64,000 nt of DNA from Anaeromyxobacter terrae (GCF_022690685.1 NZ_JALCYY010000004.1:1-64000), one strand, 5' to 3'. Shown: positions 17,757 through 26,310, counted from the stretch's first letter. Numbers and translations: made by a program. Notes: a model not told the origin generated them from the sequence alone.

Positions 17757-17813
17757 GCGCCGCAGGCGCAAGGAGCGAGGACGCCCGCCGCTGGCCCGGT
17801 ATCGTTCGCCGAG
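17757..17813. repeat. Intergenic palindromic repeat, copy 2
   Basis: Repeats copy 1 at 17123-17171 with a small insertion (an extra AAGGAGC-like stretch) and a few substitutions. Shared parts are GCGCCGCAGGCG, CGAGGACGCC, GCCGC, GGCCCGGT and CGTTCGCCGAG. It abuts the stop codon of the acyl-CoA dehydrogenase gene. Confidence 0.65.
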
Positions 17814-19004
17814 CTAGGTGAAGGCGTCGATCCCCGTCGCCGCCCTCCCCAGCGCCAGCGTGTGCACGTCGTGGGTCCCCTCGTACGTGTAGACGGACTC
17901 CAGGTTGGCCATGTGCCGCATGGGCGGGTGATCGTCCACGATGCCGGCCGCGCCCAGGATCTCGCGGCAGGTGCGCGCCGCGTCGCGCGCCATCCGCACG
18001 TTCGCGCGCTTCGCCATCGAGATCTGCGCGGCGGTCGCGCCGCCCTGGTCCTCGAGCTCGCCGAGGCGGAGCGCGAGGAGCTGGCCCTTCACGATCCCCT
18101 CCCACACGTCCACGAGCTTCTCCTGCACGAGCTGGAACGACGCGATCGGACGTGCGAACTGGATCCGCTCCCGCGCGTAGGCGCGCGCCGACTCGAAGCA
18201 GGCGATCGCCGCGCCCACCGCGCCCCACGCGATCCCGTAGCGCGCCTTCGAGAGGCACGAGAGCGGCGCGCGGAGCCCGAGCCCCTCGGTCCCCGGCAGC
18301 ACGTTCTCGGCGGGGACGCGCACGCCGTCGAGGTGCAGCTCCGAGGTGACCGACGCGCGCAGGGAGAGCTTGCCCTCGACGTCTCGCGCGGTGAACCCGG
18401 GCGTCCCCTTCTCCACGAGGAAGCCGCGGATCGCGCGGGCGTCCGGGCCGCCCACCTTGGCCCAGATCACCGCCACGTCGGCGAGGCTGCCGTTCGTGAT
18501 CCAGGCCTTCGCGCCGTCGAGGACGTACGCGTCGCCGTCGCGCACGGCGCGGGTGCGGAGCCCGCCCGGATCGGAGCCGAAGTCCGGCTCGGTCAGGCCG
18601 AAGCAGCCGATGAGCTCGCCCCGCGCCATCGGCGGCAGGAAGCGGGCGCGCTGCGCCTCCGAGCCGTACGCGTGGATGGGGTACATGCAGAGCGCGCCCT
18701 GCACCGACGCGAAGCTGCGCAGCGCCGAGTCGCCGCGCTCGAGCTCCTGCATCGCCGCGCCATAGGCGATCGCCGAGGCGCCCGCGCAGCCGTAGCCCTC
18801 GAGCGTCATCCCGAAGATCCCGAGCGCGCCCATCTCGGGCACGAGCTCGAGGGGGAAGGTCCCGGCGCGGAAGTGGCGCTGCACGAGCGGGAGGAACCTC
18901 TCGTCCACGAAGCGGCCGACGGCGCGGCGGACGAGTCGCTCCTCGTCAGACAGCCGGTCCTGCACCTGGAACAGATCGACGGGGGCGGGTGTTGCGATCT
19001 TCAT
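17814..19004 (-). CDS. gcdH: Acyl-CoA dehydrogenase, glutaryl-CoA dehydrogenase-like
   Basis: A 396-residue FAD-dependent acyl-CoA dehydrogenase. CFGLTEPDFGSDPGG and AWITNGSLADVAVIWAK are the flavin-binding signature, and ANLESVYTYEGTHDVHTL is the glutaryl-CoA dehydrogenase-type catalytic region, with the Glu in YEGT as expected base. Glutaryl-CoA dehydrogenases convert glutaryl-CoA to crotonyl-CoA in lysine and tryptophan breakdown. No other genes of that pathway are adjacent, so the exact substrate remains inferred. ATG 19004 is chosen as the start (MKIATPAPVDLFQVQD); the frame is open a little further upstream. Confidence 0.82.
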   Translation of the reverse strand: MKIATPAPVDLFQVQDRLSDEERLVRRAVGRFVDERFLPLVQRHFRAGTFPLELVPEMGALGIFGMTLEGYGCAGASAIAYGAAMQELERGDSALRSFASVQGALCMYPIHAYGSEAQRARFLPPMARGELIGCFGLTEPDFGSDPGGLRTRAVRDGDAYVLDGAKAWITNGSLADVAVIWAKVGGPDARAIRGFLVEKGTPGFTARDVEGKLSLRASVTSELHLDGVRVPAENVLPGTEGLGLRAPLSCLSKARYGIAWGAVGAAIACFESARAYARERIQFARPIASFQLVQEKLVDVWEGIVKGQLLALRLGELEDQGGATAAQISMAKRANVRMARDAARTCREILGAAGIVDDHPPMRHMANLESVYTYEGTHDVHTLALGRAATGIDAFT

Positions 19005-19131
19005 CCCGCTAGCTTGCGGAGAGCCCGCCGCGCCGGTCAAGCGCGGCGTCCCTAGAGGACGGGACCCGCGAGCACCCGGTCGCGGGCGGGGGGAGACGGC
19101 CCGGCCGTGTCCCGGTTATCCTCGCCGTTTC

Positions 19132-20289
19132 ATGTCCTCGGATCTCGACAGCGCCGCGTGCGACCAGAGCTCCGGGCCCATGGCCCTCCCCGACGCGCGC
19201 CGCGCCCCGCCGGAGCAGGTCCTCCGCGAGATCGAGCTCGCGCGCCGGAGCCCCGTCGTGACGGCGGTGCTCGACGCCGCCGACGGCGCGGTCTTCGTGG
19301 TCAACGCGCAGCGCCAGATCGTCGCGGCGAACGATCGCGGCCAGCTCGCCGGTGACGCCGCGGCGCTCGCGGGCCTCCGGATGGGCGAGGCGCTCGGCTG
19401 CGTGAACGCGCGCGCGGCGGGGGACTGCGGCGCGTCGCCCGCGTGCCGGCAGTGCGGGGCGCTCACCGCCATGCTGTGCTCCCAGCGCGAGGCGCGCTCG
19501 CTCGAGGCGGAGTGTCTCTTGCGCAGCGAGCTGCCGGGCCGGGCCGCCCTCGAGCTCAACGTCCGCGCGACGCCGCTCCAGGTGGAGGGCCACCGCTTCA
19601 CCGCGATGTCCCTGCGCGACGTCTCCGCCGAGAAGCGGCGCGACGCGCTCGAGCAGCTCTTCCTGCACGACGTCCTCAACACCGTCGCCGGGCTCCGCGG
19701 CTGGGCGGCGCGGGTCAGGCGCGGCACCGTGCAGCCCGCCGCCGCCTTCGAGCGGATGGACCAGCTGACCGGCCAGCTCGAGCGCGAGATCCGCGATCAC
19801 CGCGCCCTCCTGCTCGCCGAGCGCCGCCTGCTCGTCCTCGAGCCCGCGCCCGTTCGCGCCTCGGACCTGCTCGCCGAGCTCGAGGCGGTGTTCTCGTCGC
19901 ACGCGGCCGCGCGCGAGCGGCGGCTCGCGATCGCTCCCGCGCCCGCCGAGCTCGTCTTGCACACGGACGCGTCGCTCCTCCTCCGCGTCCTCGTGAACAT
20001 GGTCATGAACGGGCTCGAGGCGAGCCCCTCCGGCGGCGAGGTCCGGGTCGCGTGCGGGGCAGCGGGCGGCGAGGCCACGCTGAAGGTGCACAACGCCGGC
20101 GTCATCCCGCCCGAGGTGCAGGCGCGGATCTTCCAGCGCTCGTTCAGCACCAAGGCCGCGCGCGGCCGCGGCCTCGGGACCTACGGCATGAAGCTCCTCG
20201 GCGAGCAGGTCCTCGGCGGCGAGGTTTCGTTCAGCTCGGATCCGGAGCGCGGGACGGTGTTCGCGATCCGGCTGCCGCTCCGGCGGTAG
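19132..20289 (+). CDS. PAS sensor histidine kinase with a cysteine cluster
   Basis: A 385-residue soluble kinase. A PAS domain (about residues 40-165) contains five cysteines at 90, 99, 105, 108 and 116 (DCGASPACRQCGA core), suggesting a metal, Fe-S or thiol redox site. The phosphoacceptor is probably His179 in FLHDVLNTVAGLRG, a non-classical H box. The ATPase domain has NMVMNGLEAS (N box), the relaxed HNAGVIP in place of DxGxG, and RGRGLGTYGMKLL. No transmembrane helix and no adjacent response regulator. This gene and the next, on the opposite strand, converge, and their stop codons sit in one hairpin. Confidence 0.85.
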   Translation: MSSDLDSAACDQSSGPMALPDARRAPPEQVLREIELARRSPVVTAVLDAADGAVFVVNAQRQIVAANDRGQLAGDAAALAGLRMGEALGCVNARAAGDCGASPACRQCGALTAMLCSQREARSLEAECLLRSELPGRAALELNVRATPLQVEGHRFTAMSLRDVSAEKRRDALEQLFLHDVLNTVAGLRGWAARVRRGTVQPAAAFERMDQLTGQLEREIRDHRALLLAERRLLVLEPAPVRASDLLAELEAVFSSHAAARERRLAIAPAPAELVLHTDASLLLRVLVNMVMNGLEASPSGGEVRVACGAAGGEATLKVHNAGVIPPEVQARIFQRSFSTKAARGRGLGTYGMKLLGEQVLGGEVSFSSDPERGTVFAIRLPLRR

Positions 20290-20302
20290 CCGGCGGCTAC
20301 CG
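20284..20302. terminator. Symmetric hairpin spanning two convergent stop codons
   Basis: CGGTAGCC-GGC-GGCTACCG is a perfect 8-bp inverted repeat. The left arm holds the TAG of the plus-strand kinase (20287-20289), and the right arm holds the TAG of the minus-strand secreted protein (20297-20299). No T tract follows, so termination in either direction is an inference. Confidence 0.55.
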
Positions 20303-20842
20303 CGCCCCCGAGCGCCTGCCCTGCGCGCGCGCGTCGGCCGTGCCGCGCACGGGCACCTCGGGAGCCCAGCCCGCCGGGACCGCGATCTCGCTCCCCATCA
20401 CCTCGATCCGCTCGCCGCCCATGCGCAGGCTCACGGTGCCCACGAGCTGCCAGTCGAGCGCGAGCGTGAGCGCGTCTCCCTGCGCGCGCCCGGTGCCGGA
20501 GCCGAGCGTCGCCTCCACGCGCCCCCGAACGTCCTCCTCGTCGAGGGCGAGCGCGCAGCGCTGTCCCGGGGCGAACGTGAGCTCGCCCTGCTCGCCGGCG
20601 CGGGCGGAGAGCTCGCAGGTCTTGCCCCGCGCGGAGAGCTTGACCCGGACGCGCCCCGCCGAGGCCGGGGCGAGCACCGCCCGTGCGTCCTCGCGGACCT
20701 CGCGATCCAGCACGCCCCCGGCGTGGACACGCACGGTGGCGGCGACGCGGTACTCGCCGGCCGGCGGCGCCGCCGCCGCGAAGGCCGGGAGGGCCGCACA
20801 GAGGGCGGCGACGACGAGAGGCTCGAGGGACGTGCTCCGCAT
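20297..20842 (-). CDS. Secreted protein of unknown function
   Basis: A 181-residue protein with a good signal peptide (MRSTSLEPLVVAALCAALPA, cleavage probably after FAAA). The mature part alternates short beta-prone stretches, holds two cysteines (in GKTCELSARAG and GQRCALAL) and no recognised domain. A GAGGTGAACC ribosome site precedes the ATG. The leader contains GTGCACGG twice in tandem. Likely periplasmic or surface-exposed. I do not recognise the family. Confidence 0.6.
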   Translation of the reverse strand: MRSTSLEPLVVAALCAALPAFAAAAPPAGEYRVAATVRVHAGGVLDREVREDARAVLAPASAGRVRVKLSARGKTCELSARAGEQGELTFAPGQRCALALDEEDVRGRVEATLGSGTGRAQGDALTLALDWQLVGTVSLRMGGERIEVMGSEIAVPAGWAPEVPVRGTADARAQGRRSGAR

Positions 20843-20951
20843 GGTTCACCTCACCGTGCACCGCTCCGTGCACCCGCGCGCCCCTCGACCGCCGCCTCGC
20901 TGCGCCGCCGGGCCGCACCGGGCGAGGTGGCGTACCTGGCGGGACGCTCCT

Positions 20952-20966
20952 GTGCGAGAATCGCAC
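20952..20966. promoter_or_regulatory. Inverted repeat upstream of the TPR gene
   Basis: GTGCGA-GAA-TCGCAC is a perfect 6-bp inverted repeat about 38 bases before the TTG start of the TPR gene. It has the size of a dimeric regulator site or an RNA hairpin in the leader. Function not established. Confidence 0.3.
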
Positions 20967-21004
20967 GTCCGGACCCGCCGGTCCGCAAATGAGGAGGAAG
21001 TCCG

Positions 21005-21592
21005 TTGAACAAGAACACCGTCATCGCGCTGCTCGTCGGCGTGCTCGCCGGCCTCATCATCGGCTACTCGGTCGGCTCGAGCATGGGGGGCGGGAGCTCG
21101 CGCCCGCCGGTCGTCGCCGCGCCCGCCGGCGCGCCCGCGCCGGCCGGCATGCCCGGCGCTCCGGGAGGCGTGAACGCCCAGCAGCGGATCGCCATGCTCC
21201 AGCAGGCCGTCGCGCAGGACCCCAAGAACGTCCAGGCCTGGTCGCAGCTCGGGAACGACTACTTCGACACGAACCAGCCGCAGAAGGCGGTCGAGGCCTA
21301 CGCCCACGTGCTCGAGGCGCAGCCCAACAACTCGGACGTCCTCACCGATCAGGGCGTCATGTACCGGGCGCTGGGCCAGTTCGACAAGGCGGTCGAGAAC
21401 TTCAAGAAGGCGAACGAGGCGAACCCGCGCCACCTGCAGAGCCTCTTCAACCTCGGCGTCGTCTACGCGTACGACCTCAAGCAGCCGAAGAAGGCGATCG
21501 AGGCGTGGGAGAAGGTCGTCGCCACCGACCCGAGCAGCGGGCAGGCGATCCAGGCGCGCACCCAGCTCGAGCAGCTGAAGAGCGCGAAGTAG
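21005..21592 (+). CDS. Membrane-anchored tetratricopeptide repeat protein
   Basis: A 195-residue protein with an N-terminal membrane helix (VIALLVGVLAGLIIGYSVG), a Gly/Pro/Ala-rich linker (about residues 28-60) and at least three TPR units. Examples are AWSQLGNDYFDTNQPQKAVE, GVMYRALGQFDKAVENFKKA and SLFNLGVVYAYDLKQPKKAI. It is likely a scaffold facing the periplasm. The start is an unusual TTG, supported by GAGGAGGAAG at 20991-21000 and by the immediate start of the membrane helix. Partner unknown. Confidence 0.85.
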   Translation: MNKNTVIALLVGVLAGLIIGYSVGSSMGGGSSRPPVVAAPAGAPAPAGMPGAPGGVNAQQRIAMLQQAVAQDPKNVQAWSQLGNDYFDTNQPQKAVEAYAHVLEAQPNNSDVLTDQGVMYRALGQFDKAVENFKKANEANPRHLQSLFNLGVVYAYDLKQPKKAIEAWEKVVATDPSSGQAIQARTQLEQLKSAK

Positions 21593-21647
21593 GCCCGAGC
21601 GCGCGCACGCGCTGGCGAGCGGGGCGGGCATCCGCGACAATCGCGGC

Positions 21648-24600
21648 ATGCCCGTCTCCGCCCTGCTCGCCTCGGCCCTCGCCGCCGCGCCTGCGCTCCT
21701 CTCCCTCCAGGACCCCGGGTTCGAGGCGGGCGCGCCCGGCGCGCCGCCCCCGGCCTGGACCGTCCGCGCGAGCGAAGGGGCGCGCGTGGCCGTCACCGAC
21801 GCCGTGCGCGCAGAGGGCACCCGCGCGCTCGCGATCACCGCTCCCGCCGCGGGCGCCGAGGTCACGGTCGCCTCCGCGCCCGTGCGGCTCGAGGTCGGCA
21901 AGCTCTACCGGTTGTCCGCCTGGGTGCGGACCCGCGGCGTGCGCGCCGATCCGCTCGCCCGCTACCCCACCGCGCTCGGCGCGTGCGTGGCGATGGCGAG
22001 CACCCCGTTCACCAACTGCTCGCCCCCGGCGGCCTCGAGCGGCGAGGGGCGGCTCTCGCTCCTGTTCTTCGCGCTCGCGCCCGAGGACCGCGTCGCGCTG
22101 CACCTCGGCCGGAACGGACGCGCCACCGGCGAGGCGGTGTTCGACGACGTGCGGCTCGAGCCGGTGGCCGACGTCACCGAGTACGTCCCGCTCGAGACCG
22201 TGCGCTGGGCGGGCAAGGGGTTCCGTTACGACGACGGCGGCTGGATCTTCGTCCACGTGGAGGGCGAGCCGTACGCCCGGGGGGCGCAGTACGGCGAGCT
22301 CGTCTCGGCCGAGATCGCGCGCTTCCTCGCGAAGGTCGCCACGCTGCACGACAAGGCCGACCCGGAGCGCGGCTGGAACGACCTCCGCCGGCTCACCGAC
22401 GCGCTCATGCTCCGCAAGTACGACGCCGAGTACCTGGAGGAGATGAAGGGCATCGCCGATGGCGCCGCGAAGGCGGGAGCGCGCTGGAAGGGCCGCCCGC
22501 TCGACCTCCTCGACGTGGCGGCGCTCAACTCGGCAGTGGACCTCGGCCAGCTCGACGACGCGTTGCAGGTCTCGCGCACGCCGCTCAGCGGCCGGAGCTT
22601 CGTGAAGGCGGAGGACGAGACGGCGCAGGCGGAGGGCGATCGCTGCTCCTCGTTCGTCGCCACCCGCTCGGCGACGCGGAGCGGCCGCTTCGTCATGGGC
22701 CAGCTCTTCATGTGGAACGGCTACACCGGCGTGCACTGGGACGTGGTGCTCGACGTCCTGCCGGCGAAGGGCCACCGGCTCGTGATGCAGACCTTCCCCG
22801 GCGGGATCCACTCTGGGTCCGACTGGTACCTGAACGGCGCAGGGATCGTGATCGGCGAGACCACCGTGGGCCAGACGCCCTTCGCTCCGGACGGGACCCC
22901 GCAGTCGAACCGGATCCGCAAGGCGGCGCAGTACGGGTCGTCGATCGACGAGGTCGCCGCGCTGCTGCGCACCGGGAACAACGGGCTCTACTCGAACGAC
23001 TGGACGATCGCGGACGCCAAGACGGACGAGGGCGCGTGCCTGCTCCTCGGGACGAGGACGAGCCGCCTCTGGCGCACCGGCGCGCGCGGGCGGCGCGGCG
23101 ACACGCCCGGCGGGCTCCGCGACTTCGTGTGGGCCAACAACAACGCCCGCGATCCCGCGGTGAGGCGCGAGCTCACCCTCGGGCCCGGCGACGCCCCGGT
23201 GGACGTCAACTTCCCGGCCTGGAACCGCGACATCGCCTTCCAGGAGTTCTACCGCGAGCACGGCCGGGGCGGGATCGACCTGGAGGCGGGCGTGCGGCTC
23301 TGGGCATCGTCGCCCCTGAACCGTCCGCACGCGTGCGACGGCAAGCTCACCACCGCGGAGATGGCGGAGAAGCTCGTGTTCCTCGCCCACTACGGGAAGA
23401 CGACCCTCCGCGAGAAGTGGGTGGGCGGGCGGTGGATCCCCGCCGACCTCCCGGACGCGATCCCGCACCTCACGCTCGGCTACACGGCCTTCAGCCCGAT
23501 CGTCGTGGCGGACGGCCTCGCCCGCGCCCGCGCGGCGCGCGACGCCGCCCGCCCCGGGTCCGGCGCGGCGCCCGCGCCCGACGCGCGGCCGAAGCCGGAG
23601 CTCGCCGGGATCGCCCCGGCGCTCGCCTACGACCCGAAGCTGCTCTGGAAGGACACGGTGTTCCCCGCGACCGACGCGGACGCGTGGTTCACGAGCGGCT
23701 CGGCCGCGTACCACGCCCTGCTCGCGAAGCTCCCCGAGGAGCCCGCGAAGGCGCTCGAGGCGCTCCGCGGAGGCCTCGACGACCTGTCCGCGCGGCTCGC
23801 CTGGCTCACGCTGCGCGAGGGCGCGGCCGCCCCGGCCCGGCTCTCCCTCGCCTACGATCGCTACGGCCCGTACCAGATCCCGCGCATCCGCGGGACGTTC
23901 GCGCTGCACCAGCTGCGGCTCCTCCTCGGGAACGTGGCGTTCGCCAGGGGCATGCGCGCGGTGCACGAGCGCTACGCGGGGAGGCCGATGCGCACCGAGG
24001 ACTTCCTGCGCACGTTCTCCGCCGCGGCGGGCCGCGACGTCGCTCCGTTCGTGAGACCGTGGATCGAGCGCGCGGATCTCCCGGACCCCGCGCTCTCCGC
24101 CGTGGCCACGCGCGCGGGCGAACGCTTCCGGCTCGTGGTGGAGGTCGCGCAGCGCGGGGACCCTTGGCCGTTCGTGTCCACGCTGGCGATCCGGGGCGAG
24201 AAGACGGTCCGGTACGAGCGGATCGAGATCCCCGCCGCCGCCTCCCAGAAGTTCACGTTCGAGCTCCCCGAGCGTCCGCTGCGCGTCGCCCTCGCGGGTG
24301 ACGCCGCCGTGGGGCGCGACGATCCGTTCGTGCTCCCGAACCTCCTCGACGACTTCCCGGGCGCGCTCTTCGTGTGGGGCTCGTCTCGCCAGGTCGAGGC
24401 CGGCCACTCGCTCGCGATCGTCTGGCGCGACACCGTGGCGGACGCCTTCACCGAGGTCCTCCCGTCGCTGTCGCCGGACGCCGAGGTGTCGGACGCCGAT
24501 CTCGCGGCGCACGACCTCGTGGTCCTCGGCGGCGTCGCCGACAACGCGCTCGTCGCGCGGCTCGCGCGCGAGGGCAAGCTGCCGTTCGAGGCCGGGCGCG

Positions 24601-24881
24601 GCTTCTTCCGGTGGGACGGGACGCTCCACGGGCGCGCCGACGAGGGGCTCGCGGTCGCCCTGCGGAACCCGTGGAACCCGCGGCGCGGGCTCTACGTGTA
24701 CCTCGCGAACTCGCGCCTCCAGCTCTGGCAGATGACCCACGCCTGGCAGCGCGGGCTGCCCGGCTGGACGGTGTGGCGCGGCGGCGAGGTGGTGGAGCGC
24801 GGCCATCTCGGCACCGAGCGGCTCGACGTCGCGGTGAAGCTCGAGGACGCGGGCGCCGCGCCGTCGGCCGCGGCGCGCTGA
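21648..24881 (+). CDS. C45-type acyltransferase/amidohydrolase fused to an M1-like helical C-terminal region
   Basis: A 1077-residue exported protein. After a short signal-like N-terminus, residues about 20-180 resemble a carbohydrate-binding jelly roll (DPGFEAG...WTVRA). Residues about 190-620 resemble C45 Ntn hydrolases (acyl-CoA:6-aminopenicillanate acyltransferase type), with RCSSFVATRS placing the likely nucleophile at Cys333 and GQLFMWNGYTG after it. Residues about 740-830 (GTFALHQLRLLLG and RTEDFLRTFSAAAG) look like the helical C-terminal part of M1 aminopeptidases, but no HExxH zinc site is present. A further conserved-looking tail ends the protein. Family members cleave or transfer acyl groups on amides; the substrate here is unknown. 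The domain combination is unusual. Confidence 0.6.
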   Translation: MPVSALLASALAAAPALLSLQDPGFEAGAPGAPPPAWTVRASEGARVAVTDAVRAEGTRALAITAPAAGAEVTVASAPVRLEVGKLYRLSAWVRTRGVRADPLARYPTALGACVAMASTPFTNCSPPAASSGEGRLSLLFFALAPEDRVALHLGRNGRATGEAVFDDVRLEPVADVTEYVPLETVRWAGKGFRYDDGGWIFVHVEGEPYARGAQYGELVSAEIARFLAKVATLHDKADPERGWNDLRRLTDALMLRKYDAEYLEEMKGIADGAAKAGARWKGRPLDLLDVAALNSAVDLGQLDDALQVSRTPLSGRSFVKAEDETAQAEGDRCSSFVATRSATRSGRFVMGQLFMWNGYTGVHWDVVLDVLPAKGHRLVMQTFPGGIHSGSDWYLNGAGIVIGETTVGQTPFAPDGTPQSNRIRKAAQYGSSIDEVAALLRTGNNGLYSNDWTIADAKTDEGACLLLGTRTSRLWRTGARGRRGDTPGGLRDFVWANNNARDPAVRRELTLGPGDAPVDVNFPAWNRDIAFQEFYREHGRGGIDLEAGVRLWASSPLNRPHACDGKLTTAEMAEKLVFLAHYGKTTLREKWVGGRWIPADLPDAIPHLTLGYTAFSPIVVADGLARARAARDAARPGSGAAPAPDARPKPELAGIAPALAYDPKLLWKDTVFPATDADAWFTSGSAAYHALLAKLPEEPAKALEALRGGLDDLSARLAWLTLREGAAAPARLSLAYDRYGPYQIPRIRGTFALHQLRLLLGNVAFARGMRAVHERYAGRPMRTEDFLRTFSAAAGRDVAPFVRPWIERADLPDPALSAVATRAGERFRLVVEVAQRGDPWPFVSTLAIRGEKTVRYERIEIPAAASQKFTFELPERPLRVALAGDAAVGRDDPFVLPNLLDDFPGALFVWGSSRQVEAGHSLAIVWRDTVADAFTEVLPSLSPDAEVSDADLAAHDLVVLGGVADNALVARLAREGKLPFEAGRGFFRWDGTLHGRADEGLAVALRNPWNPRRGLYVYLANSRLQLWQMTHAWQRGLPGWTVWRGGEVVERGHLGTERLDVAVKLEDAGAAPSAAAR

Positions 24882-24885
24882 CGCG

Positions 24886-24916
24886 GCGGGCCCGGAGCCG
24901 GCGGAGGCCGGCCCGC
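24886..24916 (+). terminator. GC-rich hairpin after the C45-like gene
   Basis: GCGGGCC and GGCCCGC form 7-bp arms around an inner GCC/GGC pairing, starting five bases after the stop codon. There is no T tract, so intrinsic termination is uncertain. Confidence 0.4.
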
Positions 24917-24986
24917 ATCACGCGAGGTGCGTGGCGGCCCCACCGGACACGAGCGTCGCTCGCCGCGACGCGCTATCTGTCGAGGG

Positions 24987-26009
24987 GTGAGCCCGAACCG
25001 AGTCGTCGCCGCCTCCGCCCTCGCCCTCCTCTCCGCCGCCTGCGCGAGCCGCCCGAACCCGAAGCTCGTGCAGGAGCCGATCTCCACCGAGCGCACCTGG
25101 GTGTCCGAGCGCCTCCGCGATCACCCCCTCGTGGGGAAGATCTGGGACGCGCGCGCGGGGCGGCTCGTCGACGAGGCCACGCTCACGAGCGCGGTCGACG
25201 GGGCCGATCTCGTGATGCTCGGCGAGATGCACGACAACCTCGACCACCACCTGCTGCAGGCCCGGCTCGTGCGCGCGATCGGCGCGGCGGGGAAGCGGCC
25301 GGCCCTCGCCTTCGAGATGATGGAGGAGGACGACCAGCCCGCCATCGACGCCGCGATCGCCCGCGCCCCCCGCGATCCCGACGCGATCGCCCGGGCCGTC
25401 GACTGGAATCACAGCGGCTGGTACGACTTCGCGACGTACCGGCCGATCTTCGCCGCCGGGCTCGAGGCGGGCATGCCGATCGTCGGCGCGAACCTGCCCG
25501 TCCCCCTCGCGAAGGCGATCGCCATGAAGGGCTCCGAGGCGCTCACCCCGGAGCTCCGCGGCGCGCTCGAGAAGGAGGAGCCGCTCCCGCCCGAGGTCGT
25601 CACCTCGCTCCGCGCCGAGATGAAGGCCGCGCACTGCGACGCGCCGATGCCGGACCCGATCCTCGACCGGCTCGCGCTCGCGCAGCGCGCCCGGGACGCG
25701 CAGATGGCGCGCCGGCTCTCCGCCGCGGGCGAGGCGGCCGGCGGAGCCATCCTCGTGACCGGCAACGGCCACGCCCGCACCGACCGCGGCGTCCCGGCGG
25801 CGCTCGCGCGCGAGCGCCCGGGCCGGCGCGTCGTCTCGGTGGGGCTGTTCGAGGTCTCGCCCGGGAAGCTCGACCCGGCGCTCTACGCCGCGGAGTTCGG
25901 GACGGGGCCGCTCCCCTTCGACTTCGTCGTGTTCACGCCCGCCGCAGAGCGTGAGGATCCGTGCCTCGCGCTGCGCGGTCACGACTTCACGAAGCACAAG
26001 GCGCCCTGA
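24987..26009 (+). CDS. ChaN-like lipoprotein (haem-binding uptake/Tiki superfamily)
   Basis: A 340-residue lipoprotein. The signal peptide ends LSAAC with the cysteine as lipidation site. The ChaN domain shows MLGEMHDNLDHHLLQARL and AFEMMEEDDQ, then NWNHSGWYDF-like residues and GGAILVTGNGHARTDRG near the end. These GE-H and GNxHxR motifs define the family, whose members bind haem or act as metal-dependent proteases. The GTG start at 24987 is chosen because it begins the signal peptide; the frame is open 60 bases further upstream. It converges on a tiny secreted protein gene. Confidence 0.82.
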   Translation: MSPNRVVAASALALLSAACASRPNPKLVQEPISTERTWVSERLRDHPLVGKIWDARAGRLVDEATLTSAVDGADLVMLGEMHDNLDHHLLQARLVRAIGAAGKRPALAFEMMEEDDQPAIDAAIARAPRDPDAIARAVDWNHSGWYDFATYRPIFAAGLEAGMPIVGANLPVPLAKAIAMKGSEALTPELRGALEKEEPLPPEVVTSLRAEMKAAHCDAPMPDPILDRLALAQRARDAQMARRLSAAGEAAGGAILVTGNGHARTDRGVPAALARERPGRRVVSVGLFEVSPGKLDPALYAAEFGTGPLPFDFVVFTPAAEREDPCLALRGHDFTKHKAP

Positions 26010-26020
26010 CGGCGGCGGGA

Positions 26021-26058
26021 GAAAAAAAGAGCGCCGCCGGCCCGGAGCCCGGCGGCGC
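26021..26058 (-). terminator. Rho-independent terminator
   Basis: On the minus strand a stem GCGCCGCCGG...CCGGCGGCGC (10-bp arms) is followed by TCTTTTTTTC. It lies about 40 bases after the stop of the small secreted protein gene and is the clearest intrinsic terminator of the minus-strand genes here. Confidence 0.85.
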
Positions 26059-26097
26059 CCACCCCCCGTGGCGATGCGGGGGGCCCGCGCTTCGAAA

Positions 26098-26310
26098 CTA
26101 GTTGGTGGCAGTGGCCTTCTGAGGCGCCGCCTTGGCCGTCTTCGTCTGGGCCTTCTTCTCGGTCTTCGCTACGGCCTCCTTGCCCTTCGTCGAGGCGGTG
26201 GTCGAGGACGACGAGGACGCGGTCGTCATCTGCTTCTCGCCACACGGGAAGGCAGGGGTCGCGAGGCCGAGGATCGCGAGCGCAGCGGCGGCGCGGAGAA
26301 CGAGCTTCAT
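26098..26310 (-). CDS. Small secreted Thr/Ser/Lys/Ala-rich protein
   Basis: A 70-residue protein with a signal peptide (MKLVLRAAAALAILGLATPA, cleavage near FP-CGEK). The mature peptide has a single cysteine and a low-complexity tail of Ser/Thr runs then Lys/Ala/Thr. A strong AAGGAG ribosome site lies 7 bases before the ATG, and a clear terminator follows, so it is very likely a real gene. If the Cys is lipidated (AFPC), it could be a short lipoprotein. No homologous domain recognised. Confidence 0.7.
   Translation of the reverse strand: MKLVLRAAAALAILGLATPAFPCGEKQMTTASSSSSTTASTKGKEAVAKTEKKAQTKTAKAAPQKATATN

Noticed and set aside
21477-24806. A 1109-residue minus-strand frame opposite the C45-like gene
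   Set aside because: Typical high-GC antisense shadow rich in Arg, Ala, Glu and His; the plus-strand gene has clear motifs.
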